Shown here: positions 61,060 to 64,000 of the stretch, piece by piece
Position numbering within the stretch: position 1 is the stretch's first letter
How the letters are laid out: every line of letters begins with the position of its first letter
Origin: Muribaculaceae bacterium
GTDB taxonomy: Bacteria > Bacteroidota > Bacteroidia > Bacteroidales > Muribaculaceae
Direction of reading: 5' to 3'
Assembly (NCBI GenBank): GCA_023662835.1
Contig: JAMPII010000003.1
Coordinates: 1 to 64,000 of the forward strand
DNA length: 64,000 nucleotides
The notes under the pieces: generated by a model
Told to the model about the DNA's origin: nothing
Seen by the model: the letters and a program-made list of their open reading frames with translations, nothing else
Databases searched by the model: none
Translations under genes and position numbers: made by a program

Positions 61060-63894
61060 TTATTTTAATACAGGTTTTAATTCGTCAGGATCGTCGTTGG
61101 AGTACATTTTAATCGGTTCTGCCTCATTGTCATACAGATTATGGATAAGCATGGGGTCGATAGTAAGCCGGGGGTTAAATTTGTCGCTACCCAGATATGA
61201 TAGGATTGACTTGCGCATCTGACGTGCAACAGGGCGTTTGTCTAAATCGTGGTCGATGTCGAATGTTGTCATGAAAAGTTTTCCGTTCAATACCTTTGCT
61301 TCGACAATCATTCCAAGCTTGCGGTTCAGATGCCAGGTATCGATCGGCTGCATGGGCGATTGATAACCGGCGGGGAACCGGCTTAGGTTCATAACTTGAG
61401 CCTTATTCACAAGCTCCCACCAGTTAATGTTTGTCCAGTCGTCGGTTGGAAATTCATCGAATACGGGATGAGTCGTATCGATTGTAGCGCCGGTTGTGTG
61501 TGGAGGGCGCATCTTGAACCAACTGGTGTTCCAAAATACGGGTAAATAGTGCTGTTTTATATCGTTTCCGTATTTTATCATTCCTGCAGCCGTTAATAGA
61601 ACGTTACCCCCATTTCGCAACACCTGCTCGGCTTTCTTATCGAATAGTGAAGTGATGTACAGGTTTTCAACTTCGGGCATTTCGACAGAATTAGGATAAA
61701 CCCATAAATCCCAATTGTTTTCAGCGTTGCTGCCTACCGATACGCACAAGTTATATTTGCCTGTTGTGAGATTCTCTACCAATGGTAGGTTCACTGTGTC
61801 GACTGGCTGATTTTTCCCTACAACAAATGATTTGGTTAATTGTGTGTTTAAGATCATACGGCCGGCAGGATCGATGATGATAATTTTAACCGGGACATTG
61901 TCTAACGTGGATGCTGAAGAATTGTACAATTCAATAGGAACGGTTAATTGTTCGCCTGTTTCGTAAACGAATTTCGCAAATCTGGCGAGCGGAACAATAG
62001 GAGCACAGAAACCTTGCCATTTTTTCTTATCGGTGTAGCCTTTTTCGCGCCACATAACATTGAGCACACCCACCAAAGCAGTTCCCTGCCCGCTATAATC
62101 GTTAAGTCCGAGCATCTGGAATCCGGCATAATTTGGTGTGCGTAAATTCTTTTCGATATCGTATTTATAGGCAAGCTGTTGAAGTTTACCACTGGCATTA
62201 AGGAACTTCGCAAACTGTGAAGCCATACCATTATCGGCCAATGTTTCCCGGAAAATCTCGAAGTTCTTGGCTTTATACACCCCCGTGTATTGACTTATTT
62301 CGTTGAAATCGGGGTAGGCACACCATTGGCCGGTTTCGTGCCCCAAGCGTGGTTCCTTAACAGGGAATGTCAGCGTCTGGGTTCTACCCTTTTGAACAAC
62401 TGTTTCCATGTCGTTGGCGAAATCGTCGGCCGAGCCGGGACGCTTTTTATCCCAAGTCAGGCCACGCGCTCCCCCTTTTACGTGATACTCGCTTTTAGGA
62501 TCCCACGCCCAGCCACCACCGACCGATGCTCCACAGTAAACGCGGCGGTTGTCGCCCGAGGCGCGCCATGTGTCAACAAAATCACCAACCCATTCAACCC
62601 AGTTGCCGGCCGGCTCGTTGCCTGCGGCCAGCATTGTGAATGATGGGTGGTTGCCATAGGCTTCAACCATGCGCTGTGTTTCCTGCATCAGGAAACGGTC
62701 GATTGACATTCCTACACCCAGTTTAACACCATGGTTGGGCCAGGAGGGGCCTTCAGGCTGTAGATAGAAGCCTACCCTGTCGGCCGCAACGAATGCGGCC
62801 TCCGGCGGGCAATAAGAATGGAAACGCATGTGATTCAAACCATATTCCTTACATTTATCAAAAACTTTTATCCATGATTCAACATCGGTTGGAGGGAAAC
62901 CGGTTAAAGGGAAATTACAATTTTCCACTGTTCCGCGCATAAAAGTAGGACGATCGTTTATATAAAACTGGCGGTCACGTATTTCGATTTTACGCATACC
63001 GAATTGATGATTAACGGTGTCGTTCCCTACAATTGCCGTCATTGTGTATAGGTTGGGAGTGAACTCATCCCAAGGCTTGAAGTTGCCCATCGGGAAGTTT
63101 AGGGTTACAGTTCCATCAGCTGCGGTTTTAACCGGATATGTTTTCTTTTTGTTGTTTGCAATTAGAGTAACGTCGATTTTCTTGGAGGCATTGGCCAGCT
63201 TCAACTTAACGTTGACCGATTTATCGGCCATACACGGATAAATATCAAGTTTTTTTATATGTGTTTTAGGACGGGCTTGCAATTCGATGCGACCGGCAAT
63301 GCCGTTCCAGTTGCCTTGAGTCTGGTCGGTGACGCTATGCGAGTCCTGACCTACGCATACATTTTCAATCCCATTGTATACATTTATTGTGATTAGGTTG
63401 TCGCGTCCGGGAACAATAAAATCGGTAACGTCGAATTCATGCGGGACACTGAGTGTTGAATCGGTGCCCACATATCTGGAGTTTACGCACACGCGGGTTT
63501 CGATATGAGGCCGTTCCAAAAACAAGGTGATGCACTTTCCTTTCCAATTTTCGGGGACATAAACTGTTTTAGTATAAACCGCCTTGCCGACATATTCCTT
63601 TTCAGGAGTCAGGAAGAACGGGAATTTTATGTTGCCCGGCTGCCGATACTTTTCATAAATCGGAGAATGATAATAGGACAGGTCGAACAAGCTTCCTGTC
63701 CATTTTGTGTCGACCGTCACGGGGTTGCCAATATTGTTTGTGAGCATAGAGCCGGGAAGGGTAATCTCCTTTGCGGTTGCTGAGTCGGCAGCATGATGAC
63801 AAATGCTCCATTTGCCGGCTAGGTCGATAACCTCAGCTACGGCATAGACAGACCCAATCAGTATCGCGGCCGCAATCAAAAGGTGGTTTTTCAT
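61060..63894 (-). CDS. glycoside hydrolase, GH2-like
   Basis: A 944-residue secreted enzyme with a signal peptide (residues 1-20). The order is that of GH2: an N-terminal jelly-roll sugar-binding domain (about 20-205), an Ig-like domain (about 210-305), the TIM barrel (about 310-620), then extra C-terminal beta domains (about 650-944). TMLAAGNEPAGN has the acid/base Glu (in GNE) and PRLGHETGQWC the nucleophile Glu (in HE). Such Bacteroidales enzymes act as beta-galactosidases, glucuronidases or pectin-type glycosidases; the substrate cannot be assigned. It is 27 bases downstream of ispD, with no SusC/SusD genes in view. Confidence 0.9.
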   Translation of the reverse strand: MKNHLLIAAAILIGSVYAVAEVIDLAGKWSICHHAADSATAKEITLPGSMLTNNIGNPVTVDTKWTGSLFDLSYYHSPIYEKYRQPGNIKFPFFLTPEKEYVGKAVYTKTVYVPENWKGKCITLFLERPHIETRVCVNSRYVGTDSTLSVPHEFDVTDFIVPGRDNLITINVYNGIENVCVGQDSHSVTDQTQGNWNGIAGRIELQARPKTHIKKLDIYPCMADKSVNVKLKLANASKKIDVTLIANNKKKTYPVKTAADGTVTLNFPMGNFKPWDEFTPNLYTMTAIVGNDTVNHQFGMRKIEIRDRQFYINDRPTFMRGTVENCNFPLTGFPPTDVESWIKVFDKCKEYGLNHMRFHSYCPPEAAFVAADRVGFYLQPEGPSWPNHGVKLGVGMSIDRFLMQETQRMVEAYGNHPSFTMLAAGNEPAGNWVEWVGDFVDTWRASGDNRRVYCGASVGGGWAWDPKSEYHVKGGARGLTWDKKRPGSADDFANDMETVVQKGRTQTLTFPVKEPRLGHETGQWCAYPDFNEISQYTGVYKAKNFEIFRETLADNGMASQFAKFLNASGKLQQLAYKYDIEKNLRTPNYAGFQMLGLNDYSGQGTALVGVLNVMWREKGYTDKKKWQGFCAPIVPLARFAKFVYETGEQLTVPIELYNSSASTLDNVPVKIIIIDPAGRMILNTQLTKSFVVGKNQPVDTVNLPLVENLTTGKYNLCVSVGSNAENNWDLWVYPNSVEMPEVENLYITSLFDKKAEQVLRNGGNVLLTAAGMIKYGNDIKQHYLPVFWNTSWFKMRPPHTTGATIDTTHPVFDEFPTDDWTNINWWELVNKAQVMNLSRFPAGYQSPMQPIDTWHLNRKLGMIVEAKVLNGKLFMTTFDIDHDLDKRPVARQMRKSILSYLGSDKFNPRLTIDPMLIHNLYDNEAEPIKMYSNDDPDELKPVLK

Positions 63895-63921
63895 GATTTA
63901 AGTGTTTGGCTTTATATAAGT

Positions 63922-64000
63922 TTACTTTTTAAGTGAGCGTTCGAATTGCTCGATATCGGCAGAATATGTGAGCTTGATATTGGTTGGCTCACCGCGAACA
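63922..64000 (-). CDS. ispD: 2-C-methyl-D-erythritol 4-phosphate cytidylyltransferase, C-terminal end
   Basis: Partial gene: only the last 25 codons lie in the window, ending TTA (63922-63924) on the minus strand. They read VRGEPTNIKLTYSADIEQF and then ERSLKK, which matches the conserved IspD C-terminus (GxxxNIKiT..Dl..ae). IspD makes CDP-methylerythritol in the MEP isoprenoid pathway. The rest lies beyond the window edge. It sits 27 bases from the GH2 gene, so the two may share a transcript. Confidence 0.8.
   Translation of the reverse strand, partial: VRGEPTNIKLTYSADIEQFERSLKK

Overview
The window reads as a chromosomal segment of a host-associated Bacteroidales bacterium, possibly Muribaculaceae or a near relative. 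The evidence is the recurring Bacteroidetes promoter pattern (TTTG, about 19 bases, TAnnTTTG), a lack of clear Shine-Dalgarno sites, many Sec lipoproteins, and families typical of the order: GIN/DUF2807 proteins, DUF4827, META, DUF4369-TlpA, a TamB-like giant, a long SecA and PPi-dependent phosphofructokinase. No phage, IS element, CRISPR array or rRNA operon is visible. Gene density is high and the content is mostly housekeeping.

Layout. 1-8.1 kb, minus strand: dus, dtd and a beta-helix protein, then an aldo/keto reductase, a GH51 arabinofuranosidase and a PhoA-type alkaline phosphatase. 8.2-8.9 kb: a promoter, a strongly folded leader RNA and a thioredoxin-fold protein that has lost its CXXC. 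8.9-21.2 kb, minus strand: META lipoprotein, PhnP-like hydrolase, MurB, an unknown lipoprotein, prolyl oligopeptidase, SecA, a second phosphatase/phosphodiesterase and a DUF4105 protein. 21.3-28.3 kb, plus strand: a porin paired with a GATE-type inner-membrane protein, a TPR/PD40 lipoprotein, CstA, a PHP phosphatase and MetA. The MetA carries Glu111, which predicts acetyl-CoA use. 28.3-34.5 kb: a Nudix hydrolase, then an ECF sigma factor operon ending in two secreted repeat beta-solenoid GIN proteins, an acidic small protein, an OmpA-like protein and a TlpA lipoprotein.

34.5-43.3 kb: VanZ, two tandem NSS sodium symporters, tRNA-Pro(TGG), a Fur-family regulator with a dyad in its own promoter, a basic DUF6291-like protein, and a tightly coupled five-gene chain (MazG, small secreted protein, topoisomerase III, Nudix, 59-residue Cys-rich membrane peptide). 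43.3-50.7 kb: the c-di-AMP cyclase CdaA with FolP, a TPR/OmpA-like lipoprotein, PPi-PFK, an NrnA-like DHH phosphoesterase and a DUF4827 lipoprotein. 50.7-64 kb: GlmM, NhaD, Bcp, a split HMA protein plus P1B ATPase, the TamB-like protein, a GH2 enzyme and the C-terminal end of IspD.

The best candidates for something little described are the ECF-sigma/GIN operon, whose two last proteins have very regular but different repeat codes; the structured leader before the redox-dead thioredoxin-like gene; the porin/GATE membrane pair; and the MazG-TopB-Nudix-Cys-rich chain. All functions are inferred from reading the sequence; no database search was possible.
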